A stretch of DNA of 64,000 nt, from assembly GCA_022749755.1 (NCBI GenBank), contig CM040443.1, positions 1,651,191 through 1,715,190 on the forward strand, given 5' to 3'. Positions 21,239-33,165 of the stretch are shown here, piece after piece. Under the pieces are notes generated by a model. The model searched no databases and was not told the origin of the DNA. It saw only the letters and a program-made list of their open reading frames with translations. Positions within the stretch are counted from its first letter, which is position 1. The number at the start of each line of letters is the position of its first letter. The stretch is from Azadirachta indica (Eukaryota > Streptophyta > Magnoliopsida > Sapindales > Meliaceae). The translations under genes and the position numbers were made by a program.

Positions 21239-23817
21239 GTTAATTTCTACGTTAACTTCGGCATCTATATCTATCGTTTCAGCTTGTTTTAAAAGAATTG
21301 AATTCACCTGTGTCTCTGTATGTATTAATCACTGTTTCTCTTTCGTGTATTTCTCAAAATTATATTGCATTAATAAAACAACAAGTATATATCTTCTTTT
21401 TTGTATTGTATTTATTCTTTATATATTGCTAGCTTTCGACTCTTTATCTACAGCTACCATGTATTGTTTAATCAGTCGAGCAACTCTATAAATAGAATGT
21501 GATTGATTTCATTCTCCGATAGTAATTGAAGATTATATTCACTTTGAGTATTAATATAAAATTCAAAGAATTCATCATAGTTGATTTTTTTAACTAAAAA
21601 TTAGTTAAATTTTAAAGTAACTACTTAAGCAATGTATTATTTTATTTCCTGTTCAAACAACTTTAACATTTAGGTGCTTTATCAAATTAATGTTTCTTGT
21701 ATATTAAACAATGCGAATTAACAGTTACAAAAACTTATACGTGAAATTCCTAGTTTTCAAATGTTTTCAATTTATGAAAGCAAAAAACTTCCTACATACA
21801 AAAACGTCATTAAAATATATCATTTATACATATACATTGTAACTCTAAAACTTCCATTTAAACATATATCATTCAAACAATCTATACGTTCCTGACTGTT
21901 TTTAATTCTTTTCTGCCTTCTAAATCGCCGATAGACCAATATTCTTTGTAGCGTGAAAGTTGCATTTGCTACGGCATATAACTTGTATTAATTGCATATA
22001 TACTAATAAATAATTTCAGTCAAATCATTGGGGGCAGAAAGTGGGTTGGTAGGGCTTCGGCAACAATCTCTCAAAGGGTGCGTTTGCAAGCATATCATTA
22101 GTTTCATTTATTCAGTTTTTTCCATGCAATACCGTGTGATAATTATATGTGTTTGTTAAATTAATGTCTGGTAGGTGTTTGGGATTTTTCACGTTGGTTT
22201 TGTCACTTGGGATAATTAATTCTTGCTATTGATAAGTTGTTGAAAAAGGCCATTTTGGCTGCTGCTATAAATTAAATTTCCCAGTGCCTTAATTGTTTGG
22301 AATGTTTTACTCATTCTCCATTTTGACAGGTCTTGATTCTACAAAGATGATTGCCGTTGTTCTACGTTCCATCGTTCGTTGTTTTGCCATCTATTTACCA
22401 GTAGATCGATTTTGGCATTTTTCTGTGTGTTTAGGATAACTTTGCTGAGAAGTGAAAGCAAGTAATTTATTTGAACCGCACAAATCGTGAACCACTAAAG
22501 CAGCTGCTTATGGACTGTGTCTTTATGTGTTCAATTCTTGTAAGTCGTCATTGCGTGCAAAAACATTGTGAACCAGGTAATTAAGTAAACTCTGACAAAA
22601 GAGAGTTGAAAGAGATTGAACAAATAAATATAATTGTTTAATTTAAATTTTTTTAGTGTAAATATTTCAAGAGGCTGCCACCTACCAGAATATTGTAACT
22701 CAGGCAAGTAAACAGGCATATGAAAGGAAAAAGACCTTGAATTAATAAATAAACTATTACACTGGTGGTCCTAAGACCCGACCCTACAACAATGAGCGGA
22801 GGAAATGAAACTTCAGGGCCTGTTATTTATAAACATGTATCAAATATGCCAACCTTTTATTAAAACTCATCATTTCACTTTAAATAATAACAAAATAACT
22901 ATTTCAGAAATACCCTTATTTTAATTAAGAGATATTGATAAATACTCGCATAAAATTTCAGAAATAACAGATAAGAATTTAAGTACGAAAAAACAACATA
23001 CACCTCCTAGAGTTATTGTGCAATAATGCAAAATAAATATCTTCCCCTTATATATTTAAAAGGCATATAAATTTATTATTATAACAATATAACTACTATA
23101 TAATGATTATATAATTTTATAATTTATTTTGAATAATTATTCATTTACTATTTTTGATAATTAATTTCTAAAATATTATTAATATTTTAAATAATTTTAT
23201 TCTTATTACATTAATTTATAACAAAAACAATTGAAATAGATCGCATATAATATTTGGATTACATGAATTCTACTATTTATAATTTTTAGAATACTCATAA
23301 AATCTATACATATAATATTAATTTATAAATAAAATAATTTATGTAATTAATAACTAAAACTTCTAAAAAATATTAAATATTATTAATGTAATAAAAATAA
23401 AATTATTTATAACAATATTCATTTAGAGATTAATTATCAAAAAATATTGAATATATAATTGTGAAAAAATAAATCATCAGGTTATATTGGCCATTATATA
23501 GAAGTAACAAAGTTAAAATGGTAAATTTATATGTCTTCTAAATATATAAAGGTATAATATATTATTTTGTATGATTGCATAACAACTTTAGGGTGTATAT
23601 GTCATTTTTTCATATTTTAGAGTATCTTCCATTTTTTAAACTTTAGGAGAGTATTTGTTAATAAAATAAAAATAAAATAATCATTTTACCACTATTTAGA
23701 GATGAAGTGATGACTTTCAATGAAAAGTAAGCATATCTAATATATGTCCGTAAATAATAGTACAAGGGTTAAATTAACCCAAACTTCAAATACCAAGACG
23801 ATGTAAACCAAGTAATA
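21239..23817. other. AT-rich intergenic DNA
   Basis: Beyond the DUF247-like 3' sequence (to about 21390) I see no gene. A compositionally more balanced patch at 22030-22560 has no open frame of note. 23030-23700 is extremely AT-rich. Confidence 0.45.
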
Positions 23818-24377
23818 AGTGACAAATGAAAGGAAAAAGATATTGAATAAAAAATTAAATTTGTGCCTGTTTGGTGATCTCACCTCTACTATATTATAGA
23901 CAATAATTTTTTAATCCTATCTGTCATTGATTGCTGCCACTAGGCTAGGCAAAAAAAACCCAAGTTTAACCTGGCCCAAGTAAAGTCGAGGTTATAAGGC
24001 CACATATGACCCAACCCTAAATAGATTCTGTGTTGAGCCCATATTTTTATTTTCAAACCCAAGTATATTCTTGGTCGGGTTAAATACCCAAAAAAAAAGT
24101 GACAAATGAAAGGAAAAAGATATTGAATAAAAAATTAAATTTGTGCTTGTTTGGTGATCTCGCCTCTACTATATTATAGACAATAATTTTTTAATCCTAT
24201 CTGTCATTAATTGCTGCCACTAGGCTAGGCAAAAAAAACCCAGGCTTGACCTGGCCCAAGTAAAGTTGAGGTTATAGGACCACGTATGACCCAACCCTAA
24301 ATAGATTCTGCGTTGAGCCCATATTTTTATTTTCAAACCCAAGTATATTCTTGGTCGGGTTAAATACTTAAAATTTG
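23818..24377. repeat. 280-bp tandem duplication
   Basis: Copy 1 is 23818-24097 and copy 2 is 24098-24377, both starting AGTGACAAATGAAAGG. They are about 95% identical by eye, and differences are mostly transitions. The unit includes the left part of a GGCCCAAG-rich transposon-like segment. Confidence 0.93.
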
Positions 24378-24620
24378 GCCCATTATATTTATATTTAGGC
24401 GGATTTGGATCAGATTTTTTGAAACCCAATCAAAATCCGAAATGTTTTAATTAATTAAATTTGGGCCTTAGAGCCCAAATTTGAAATTCGGCCTAGCCTA
24501 TGTTGGCTTAAGGCCCGACCCTATACTATAACCTGGGGTCGGGCCCAAGTCAAGCTTAAGTAAAAGTTTTCAGGGTTCGGGTCGGGCTTTCAAAATTTCA
24601 GTCTAAACCTAAAAAAATTC
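23950..24620. mobile_element. hAT-like non-autonomous element (partly duplicated)
   Basis: The left end AGGCTAGGCAAAAAAAACCC occurs twice because of the tandem duplication. The right side has GGGTCGGGCTTTCAAAATTT near 24580, roughly an inverted counterpart. Many GGCCC, CCCGACCC and GGTCGGG motifs lie between. This is the style of non-autonomous hAT elements in this window. A target duplication was not identified. Confidence 0.45.
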
Positions 24621-25475
24621 TAATTACCACTACTATCCACAATTTGAGTCATCTCAAATTTTATTTAAATTTTTTGTCAACACTCCAAATAATAATATTA
24701 TTACAATTACTATTTAAACTATCTTTACTGTAAATTTAAAATTGAATATAATTACTAATTATTATATAAATATAATAATTAATAACTAAAAGTAATAATA
24801 TATAATGAAATAATAAAAAATTAATATTATATAATTAATATTTCATAATACAATCGTACACTGAATATAATATTCTATTAAATTTTATTTAGTATAATTT
24901 ATTACAATACAATCCAATCTAGTGAATTATAATTTAATACAATTTAGTACATGTTAGGCTTAACCCTACAACAGTGAGGGGAGAAAATGAAACTTCAATG
25001 TCTAATATTTATATGCTTATATGCAGACATTAGCACCTTAAAATTTTCTAGGTATATTCAGGTAACAACAAATCTTTTTCATAGGCATTACACTGTAAAA
25101 ATTGTATACAATATAATTTTTTTTAAAAAAATTGTTTTATTTTTTTTATTTTATTCTCAAGCTTTTAAATTTAATTTATGAGTTGAAAAACGCAAAAAAA
25201 AAAAATGTTATGAAGAATCATCTTGAAAGTTTCACATTTATTTAAATGATCAAAAGTCTTTCTTAAAAGTAGATTTTTTTTTTCTAGAAACAGCAAAAAG
25301 AAAGTAAAATATGATAATGTTTGAAAATTATATTGAAAATTATTCAATATAGGTGATTAATCTTTTCGCCAAATGGTGTTCATAAATTTCTTTAACATGA
25401 TGTCAACTGCTTTTTAAGTTGAAGACTCGACAGATTTGTACTTAATTAATAATGTGTCTTTATTTAAGTCAACAA
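24621..25475. other. AT-rich DNA, no gene seen
   Basis: Very AT-rich, with the palindromic run TATAATATTAATT and others. The open stretch near 24987 has no recognisable motif and low-complexity Phe/Ile/Lys composition, so I do not call it a gene. Confidence 0.4.
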
Positions 25476-25985
25476 GTAATAAATTAGCCACTTGGACTTT
25501 GCCTGAGTGGTAAGGGAAGGCTGGACTCCTTTTGGAGGCAATAAGGCTTATTTCTTAGTTATGAGAAATAATACTCACTATATATGTGAGGTTTAGTATA
25601 TTTGAATATAAGTAGACTTTCTTTCCTAAGGTAAGAGTAAATATCACCCAAAAATGGGTATAACTATCCGGATTGTATTATATGTGCAATTCTATCACAA
25701 CTTCTGCTAGAATTCCAATGTAACACTAGTTGCAATGGTTAAGGGTGTTTAGAAACATCATCCTAGGGTAACGTAGGGAAAAAAAATGGATTTGGGGCCT
25801 CTTGTCATGTGCCGCCGGTTCGGAAGCGGAACCGCCTGTTTGTGCCGGATTGACACTTGGGAGGTATTTAAGGGTGAATATCAGCTAGTTCAAGTGCCGC
25901 ATGTGCTGGAATTTCCGCCTCAGTTCCCAGCGCGTGACACTCTGCCCCACCCCTTACCTTTATAAAAATTAAAAAACAAAAAAGT
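25476..25985 (+). repeat. Possible SINE-like sequence with A-rich end
   Basis: TGCCTGAGTGGTAAGG at about 25501 resembles a tRNA A box. The downstream patch 25740-25960 is unusually GC-rich for the window and is followed by an A-rich tail (AAAATTAAAAAACAAAAAAG). No clear B box at the proper distance and no target duplication were found. Confidence 0.25.
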
Positions 25986-26517
25986 AATAAATTTGTTTAT
26001 TGAATGGTCTCCCAAAGGGTTTGTTGTATGGTTCACTTGGTGGAGTAGCTCCCCTCAAGAGTTCAATATTTTTCTTCTTCGGGATAGCATGGTCTTCCCT
26101 GCACATCGGTTTCATTACGATATATGCCTCTGTTATTTTTTTTTTTTAAGGCCATTATGGGTTGGATATTATCCTCCATTTTTTTGTTGCAAATACCTCC
26201 TATCTATATGTTAGAATAAAAATGAATGCGAAAAAAATACAATTATGCATAATGAATCAAATTCATGGTATTAATCAAACAATACGCAAATTTCAATTAA
26301 TCAAATAAAAATATGAATGCATGCAATAATTAGAGATAAAATAGTTAATTTATGTCTAAAAGATGATTTAGAATAATATCTCAAGAATATCTCAATATTT
26401 CTCTAAAAGTTAGGGGTACGTAAGTCAAAAATTGAGAGGGTATTTTCTTTTTCTCCAAAAAAACTCGGGTAAAACAAATTATCTTTATAATTAATTATGT
26501 TGTTTGTCCAAAAGTAA
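25986..26517. other. No gene seen
   Basis: An open frame at 25993-26214 exists but has no family features. The rest is AT-rich. Confidence 0.35.
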
Positions 26518-26621
26518 GGATATTTTTGTAACTTTAATATGAAGGGTAAAAGCGTAACTGCATTCAAAAGGATATTTTTGTAACTTTAATATGAAGGGTA
26601 AAAGCGTAACTGCATTCAAAA
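26518..26621. repeat. Perfect 52-bp tandem duplication
   Basis: Two units beginning GGATATTTTTGTAACTTTAA at 26518 and 26570. I see no difference between them. Confidence 0.95.
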
Positions 26622-26699
26622 GATAAAACCTTTTACTAACAATTATAACGATAGGAGAACTCTGGAAATTAACAAAACAACGAGAAAATGTCAAGATAT

Positions 26700-27420
26700 C
26701 ATGTTAAATAGCAGGGAAACCGAAAAGTCTCCCTCTATCGAAGTATACATTGTCTACATCACATTTCAAATACTACGCTACTTAACCTTCAATAACTTTG
26801 ACTTGATTTTTAACCTCTTCCTTTATTTGAATACGATGTAATTGCCGATATGAAGCCTGGTTGAGTGTATATATACAACTATATTATCCAATATTATAGG
26901 AGACCTACTTGACTTTCTTTTTTTGAAATATTACCTATTATATATACAGCTTATCAATATTATATTAGAAATCTATCAACAATCTAGAATTTTAATCGAA
27001 TCAAATTTAGTTCCATTTGAACATTTACATCTAATTTGTGCAATGTCTATCCTCGTAATGAGGAATATGTGTTTTCATGGAGGAAAAAAGTCAATCTACA
27101 TTTTAATATAATGAACCCTATTTAAAATGAATTATGAATCTTATATTAAATTGAGTCTAACTCCGTTCAAACATTTACATCTAATTTGTATAATTCTAAT
27201 ATAGTGAACCTATTTAAAATAAGTTGTAGACCTCATATCGAATTGAGTTTAACGCCGTCTAAATATTTAAACTTAATTTGTGTGATGTTTGCCCTTACAA
27301 AAAAGGATATGTGTCTTCACCAAAAAAGAAAAGTCAACTTACAATCTAATATAATAAAACCTATTTAAAATGAGTTGTGAACTTCATATTTAACGAAAAT
27401 CTCACCTAAATTAAAAAAAT
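26700..27420. repeat. Degenerate direct repeats
   Basis: Motifs such as ACATTTACATCTAATTTGT (27023, 27173), CCTATTTAAAATGA/AAGTTGT (27117, 27208, 27361) and ATATGTGTYTTCA (27066, 27308) recur in the same order. This marks two to three diverged copies of a unit of variable length. The open stretches here are a by-product of the repeats. The left part (26720-26910) resembles 20830-21010. Confidence 0.6.
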
Positions 27421-29180
27421 CTCCTATTATTATAAATGGTAAGAGTCAAAGGTAACTCTTGTTATTGAGAGAACCTCTTGGCCACTTGGACTAAACCCAA
27501 GTGGTAAGACCGACTTGACTTTGATGAAACAAAAAAGGACGCTTACATTTTTTCTTTTTTTAAACATAAAACTGATAATTTAAAAAGACCTCACAGTTTC
27601 TTTTTATATGTATAAATTCACTCAATGCACCCTCGATATCCACCCACGCACGGAATCACGTTAATCATGATATGATTAAATGACCAGATTAATGGTTTTT
27701 CTAGAATTTGCTGTAAAGATAATTAATATTTACAGTGGGTTTATAATTTATATTTTAAAATCTACTTTTAACAATCTTCTAATCACACTCCTTTAAGAAA
27801 ATTTAAAAAATTAATAATTACGTATACACCTTATAAATATATAAATAACTCTTAGTTAAAACTTTTTCTATTGTGTATTTTAATTTTTTTGGTATGCATA
27901 TATTAATATTTATTACACCCACAAACTTCTTACTTTTATTTTAAAAAAAAAAATTAACATTTAAAAAATATTAATATTTAATAAAAGAGAAGTTCATCTA
28001 TATTTTTTACGTGATATATAATTTTTTTCTTCTAAAAATTATTAAATATACTTCTCTAAAATTATAGTTTATTCAATTTAGAGATTCGAACAAATGGTTA
28101 TGTTCAACGGATGTGAATAGATTTATTTAGGCTTAATTATTTTGAATAATAAATTCCACAATAGATATTGTATAATAAATTTTTATTAAAATATAAATAT
28201 TCAAAGTAAAGTTTACGATGAAACAGGCAAGGTATTTAAGTTTTTTTTATAATGTATTGTACTCCCCTCAAGGGTTTCTTTAACTCTAAAATTTTTTAAT
28301 ACGTACATATATGTGTGTGTCTATGCATATATATATAATCTAATATATAAATTCAAAAATATAAAAGGAATTAAGATATGGAATAGAAAAATAACATTAT
28401 TGTACCAAAAAATTGTTTAATGGGACCATATATATATATATATATACTATATGTAAAAGCACCCCTCCAGTATTATACGCTTGCAAATTATGAGATGATC
28501 ATAATTTGATTAATTAAGTTTAAAAATATCGACCAAATTATAATATGTTAGACACATTCTTATATTTATTTATTCTTATATGTATATTAAATCTTCAACA
28601 TTTTGTATATATAAAATTTAAAATTCTAACATAAATTTTGATACTTCAAAATTTAAAATATTGAACGTAAAAAAATTGAATTATTTAGGACAAAAATTAA
28701 CATTATTAAAGTACAAATTGACATAAAAAAACGTATGTAACAATAACATAAATTGAATATATGATAATAAATCCTTGAAATATGTATTATGTATCTGCTT
28801 ATCGCCAGGCTTTAATTACTGTCCTGCCTAACCATAAATTATTTGCTGATTTTTATCCCTTTTCGATTATATGCACATCTATCTAACCTCAAATAATGTT
28901 GTTGTAAAATTCTACTCTCAAATTTTTAAGGAGAAAATGACATATTTGACAATATTTTTAGTGAAATAAGAATTAATTGATTCAAGAACAAAATTGTAAT
29001 TTTGTGCTATGTCGATGGTGATTTAATTTCATTTCATTGTCGAAATAGTAAGTAATGAAAAACGAAAAGACAGAGACCACAAAAAAGAGATAGATTTAAG
29101 TTGCTTTCATGATTGTTTATTTTATGATGAATAAATATATTTCATGCATGTTTGAGACCATCAAGTCTCACCACTTGTAA
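27421..29180. other. AT-rich upstream region of DUF247
   Basis: No gene. A (TA)n run lies at about 28428-28448. 27840-28030 is nearly pure A/T. The last part, 29080-29180, leads into the DUF247 promoter. Confidence 0.4.
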
Positions 29181-29181
29181 T

Positions 29182-29190
29182 TATATAAAC
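29182..29190 (+). promoter_or_regulatory. TATA box of the DUF247 pseudogene
   Basis: TATATAAAC, with a C/G-containing downstream stretch, about 260 bases before the ATG. Transcription would start near 29215. A possible 5'-UTR intron follows (GTGAGTAATT at about 29288 to TTATTTGTAG at 29420), so the ATG would lie about 20 bases into the second exon. Inferred from sequence only. Confidence 0.4.
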
Positions 29191-29441
29191 AGGCCTATTG
29201 CGGTAATCTATTATTCAGAGAACTTGGTCTCCAAAAATTGAAAATATAAAGAAGTTTAATAGGAGGGAACGATCATATTACTGTACTGTGAGTAATTTCT
29301 TTCATTTCTTAAGTCATGCTTGAAATATTGCCAGCGAGACATAGTTTCAGTTATACATGAATTGTTTTAAGTTCAATTAATTTCTTAAGTTATGATGTTT
29401 TCATGTCCATTTATTTGTAGCTGGTGCAGCAAGAGACAGAC

Positions 29442-30706
29442 ATGGAAAACAGCGACCACGCATCTGTTGTTTTTATCAAGAAGTTAGCAGATTCTACGAG
29501 AAAGAAGTTGAAGTTGCATCCCTTATCCCAAGATTGTTGAATCTACAGAGTTCCCGAGCCCAAAAGGCGTTTAAATCCAAGTGATTACACTCCGCAAATG
29601 GTTTCAATTGGCCCGTTTCATCGTGGAAAGGAAGAGCTAAAGGCTATGGAGAAGCATCAATTAAGCTACCTAAAACATTTTCTGAAACGAACTAAGGTAA
29701 GTATTGAGGATTTTCTTTCATTTATAAAGGATAAGGACGCGGATCTGAGCAACTATTATGCAGAAACCATTGAACTCCAGGGGGAGGAGTTCGCAAGAAT
29801 GATTTTGGTGGATGCTGTCTTTCTCATTTAGCTCCTTCTAAGACATCATAATCCCAAATTGATAACTAACGATGACCGAGTGTTTAGAAAACCATAGATG
29901 TCTCTCCATATGGTTTCTGACTTCTGGCTGGTAGAAAATCAGCTTCCATTATTTAGTATGAATGACTTGTTTAATCTAGCCAAATCAGCAAATTGTGATA
30001 AAGATTACGAGGGACTTACCTTATTCAAAATTGGCCGTCAGTTCTTGGAAGGTGTTCTTGAAATGTTCCCACTCGAGAAGGCTTCGATAGAAACATACTT
30101 TCCAAGAGCTAAACATTTTTTTCATTTGTTAGTGTTGCGTCTTCACCCATCCCAATCGTCTAATAATAATAGGGCACTTGCTCAGAACATACAGTCTGCA
30201 AAAGAACTTCACCAAGCTGGAGTCAAGTTTTTGGTGGGGTCGAGCATAAATCTACTTGACATCACATTCAATGCAAAAGGAGGGATTCTGGAAATTCCAT
30301 TTGTTACGGTATATGAGAACTCAGAGTGTTTTTACAGAAATGTCACAGCTTTTGAGCAAATGAACTGCTGTCGTCACTATTTCAATGACTATATTGTTAT
30401 GACGTGTTATCTAGTCACTACAGCAAAAGATGCGGAATTACATATTGAAAAGGGAGTCATTAGCGGAAATAGTGAAAGACCGTCAACTATGTTTCAAAAA
30501 CTTACTGCTGTTTTGTCCCGATTTCCAATATTCCCAAACTATTGAAGAACTACACGGGGATTACGAAAAACAAATGGCACAAGTGGAAGGCAGTCTTGAA
30601 GCAAAATTATTTCAACCCTCCGTGGGCATTTATCTCCGTCATTTCTGTGGTTATTGCTCTTCTACTCACCATTATTTCTACAGCTTGTTCTATTAGTGCA
30701 TTATGA
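29442..30706 (+). pseudogene. DUF247 (UPF0481) protein pseudogene, near full length
   Basis: About 420 codons from ATG 29442 to TGA 30704-30706. N-terminal landmarks are PLSQDC, IYRVP, YTPQMVSIGPFHRGK and HQLSYLKHFL. The middle has VSDFWLVENQLPLFSMNDLF. The C-terminal part has LHQAGVKFLVGSS, GILEIPFVTVYENSECFYRN, HYFNDYIVMTCYLV, the KWHKWKAVLKQNYFNPPWAF block and one membrane helix ending STACSISAL. Lesions: TGA at 29538-29540 (family has Cys-Ile-Tyr-Arg-Val-Pro here), TAG at 29829-29831, TAG at 29895-29897, then two frameshifts, one near 30510 and one near 30570, so the last 45 codons lie in another frame. It is single-exon in the coding part, as is usual. DUF247 proteins are plant-specific, membrane-anchored and of unclear biochemistry. 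Two grass members are tied to self-incompatibility. It is the best-preserved copy in a decayed cluster. Confidence 0.93.
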
Positions 30707-30981
30707 GTACTTTATTTGTATGCTAAGTATTTCACGAGTAATTATCTGACTTCTTTCATGTAATTCTCGAATTCGCATTAATAAAACAAGAAGTATCCTT
30801 CTTTTGTATTTATTTGGTGCTTTTAACTCTGTTTTGCTATATGTGCTTTGATCATTAATGAATAGAAGGTTACAACTTCTTCTCGAAGTAATTGCGAGAT
30901 GTTTTCAGTATGATGATTGTTGTAGGAAGGATCATTCATGTCCACGTGATAGATATAGTAAAGTCATGTGGCAGAAAGAAT
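30707..30981. other. 3' flank of DUF247
   Basis: GCATTAATAAAACAAGAAGT at about 30775 probably holds the former polyadenylation signal. The rest, up to the LTR at 30982, has no gene. Confidence 0.5.
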
Positions 30982-31607
30982 GTTAAGTCTTGACGTGTAA
31001 ACTACTTGATTACATGTTGATAATCTAAAGGTATCAATAAATGATCATCACAACAGTAGCCAATCAGAGAATGACACGTGGAATAAAAAATGATAAAAGC
31101 TATACTCTTTCAGACAAATAAGGTAAACAAGGGGGAATGAGAAACCAAGTGGCGCTTGAATTCTATCATAATGTACCATTAGTAAACTTATTTTTCTCTT
31201 GCCTATACAAAACCCAAGTTTACCCTAAGTAAAGGTTAGATTTCTTTTACTAACCAAGTCTCTCTCTCTCTCTCTCTTGTAACTGTACACACATAATAAT
31301 TGTTGTTGTTATTGCTGTTCATCTTTTGATATTAGTTTTTTAATACATCTTGTTCTAAGTTGAGCGTCAGAAGGGGTTCGCCGGTAACTCTATTGGCAAC
31401 CGCTGACATGCTCTTATTTTATGAGTATTTGCTACTATGATGAAAGAATAATTCACCACGGTAAGAAGAAGAGCCATCACAACAAAAAAGTAGATCACCT
31501 CAGTCAAAAAGTCAACCAACTCAATAGTTAATAAATTTTAAATGTTGACTAAAATCTCTCTCTACATGGAGCCTATATAGTAGTGAAAGAGAAATTTAGT
31601 ATAAATA
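30982..31607 (+). repeat. 5' LTR
   Basis: Starts TGTTAAGTCTTGACG. It pairs along its length with 34719-35331: shared blocks include AACTACTTGATTACA, GTAAACTTATTTTT, CTTGCCTATA, a CT-rich run, and TACACACATAATAATT. The CT-dinucleotide run is at 31259-31278. Its right end is diverged. Confidence 0.85.
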
Positions 31608-31609
31608 TT

Positions 31610-31627
31610 TGGCGCCGTCTATGGGGA
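31610..31627 (+). promoter_or_regulatory. Primer-binding site (tRNA-Asp type)
   Basis: TGGCGCCGTCTATGGGGA follows the 5' LTR by about two bases. The first bases match the complement of the 3' end of plant tRNA-Asp, used as primer by many plant Ty3/gypsy and related elements. Confidence 0.75.
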
Positions 31628-32663
31628 GCTATACAAAAAGCCGATCATAAAGTATTCTCTAGTGATAAAGTAAAAAAAAGAAGATAACTCTTAACTTTTT
31701 CTTGTGAAATACTTGAGAAATGATTGCATGGTATACAAGTAGGGGTAAGAGAGCTTAATCAAGCAAGTCAAAACCTAGTTTACTAGATCTCTTACATGAC
31801 TTTAATATATTCCTGGCTAATATGGTAAAAAATGCATACTTATCCAGGAAGTTTAAAATGTTCCGCTTATATTACTAACAAGATTAGATCGACTTGGTAA
31901 CCATGTTAAAATTTGCTTATATTACCTTACTTATATTACTACTGAGGTCAGGTAGGCCTAGTAGCTATTCAGAAATTTTTGGATTTGATACTTATTCAAT
32001 GGCTTCAAGGGAGGTCATGTGTGATTGTTTACTATTATGTGAAATGGACCAACTAGAACTCAACAAAGGATTTCTCCAAGTTTATGGTGACTATAACTTT
32101 TCTTATGTGTTCTTGAAGAGGCCTAGGTGTGTTATTTCACTACCTTGGTTTTCATAAGAAATTTTATAACAAAAATACCACATAGGCTAGATCTCTATTG
32201 TATCTCTATGTGATATTTTGTCATGATTTGGCTATGTATTACTTGATCATGTTTTCGTTGATTGTGCCTTCAAGGTATTATCGCCAGTCATCTCATCAAG
32301 GAATTATGTCTTCATGTTTTTGCCATGTTTTGGGTATAGATCTCCTGCGTAGAAACCGTCCCGAATTGTTAACAAGGAGCATAATTTCAGGGGGTGTGGA
32401 TTTCCTATGAAGAATGCCAATTTGATACTGCCTTAATCAAGTCCTCTTGAATGCTAATCCAATACCAAAAAATGTATTTTGGCTTAATCAAGTTCTCCTT
32501 AATGTCAATATGATACTGTAGGCATATTTTGGCTTAATCAAATTCTCTTTAATACCAATATGATATCGTAGTGTATTTTAGTAAGGATCATTTCACCGTT
32601 GAAGTCCATAAATCTAATATCAAAAATGTATCTTGGTGTAACCAAATTTACTCTCCATTGTGT

Positions 32664-33165
32664 CCTTTGATGCTGTGGGTGCATCAAAGGTACGATTATT
32701 CTCCATCAAAGTCTATTGATATCGGGTACATATCAATGGCGAGATTTGTTTGCCAAGAAGTCCTTTGACGTCATGGTCATATCAAAGGCATGGTTAATCA
32801 CTATTAAGTCCTTTGATGTCATGGCCACATCAAAGACATAATTGTTCATAATGTCTTTTAATGTTATAGGTGCATTAAGGGCATCATTGTTCTCTATAAT
32901 GTCTTTTACTATTGTGGACACATCAAAGACACAGTTGTTCGCCATGAAGTCCTTTGATGTCATAGCCATATCAAAGGCACAATTGTTCGCCATAAAGTTT
33001 TTTGATTCTATGGCTCCATCAAAAATAAGGTTCGCAATGAAGTCCTTTAATGCTGTGGCTGCATCAAAGGCACAATTGTTTGCTATAAAATCTTTTAATG
33101 TCGTGGTTGCATCAATAGCACGATTCTTCACCATAAGGTCATTTGATGCCATAGTACATCAAGGG
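32664..33165. repeat. 48-bp tandem repeat with hairpin-forming units
   Basis: About eleven units. Spacing is 49, 48, 48, 45, 48, 48, 48, 45, 48, 48 bases, so nearly all length changes are multiples of three. Each unit holds an inverted repeat of the form CTTTGATG...CATCAAAG. On the minus strand a unit reads FDVAMTSKDFMANNCA or variants. The first units (32664-32760) are the most diverged. Confidence 0.9.

Noticed and set aside
25476..25560. A tRNA gene around GCCTGAGTGGTAAGG
   Set aside because: Only an A-box-like segment is present. No anticodon or T arm folds, so it is at best a SINE head.
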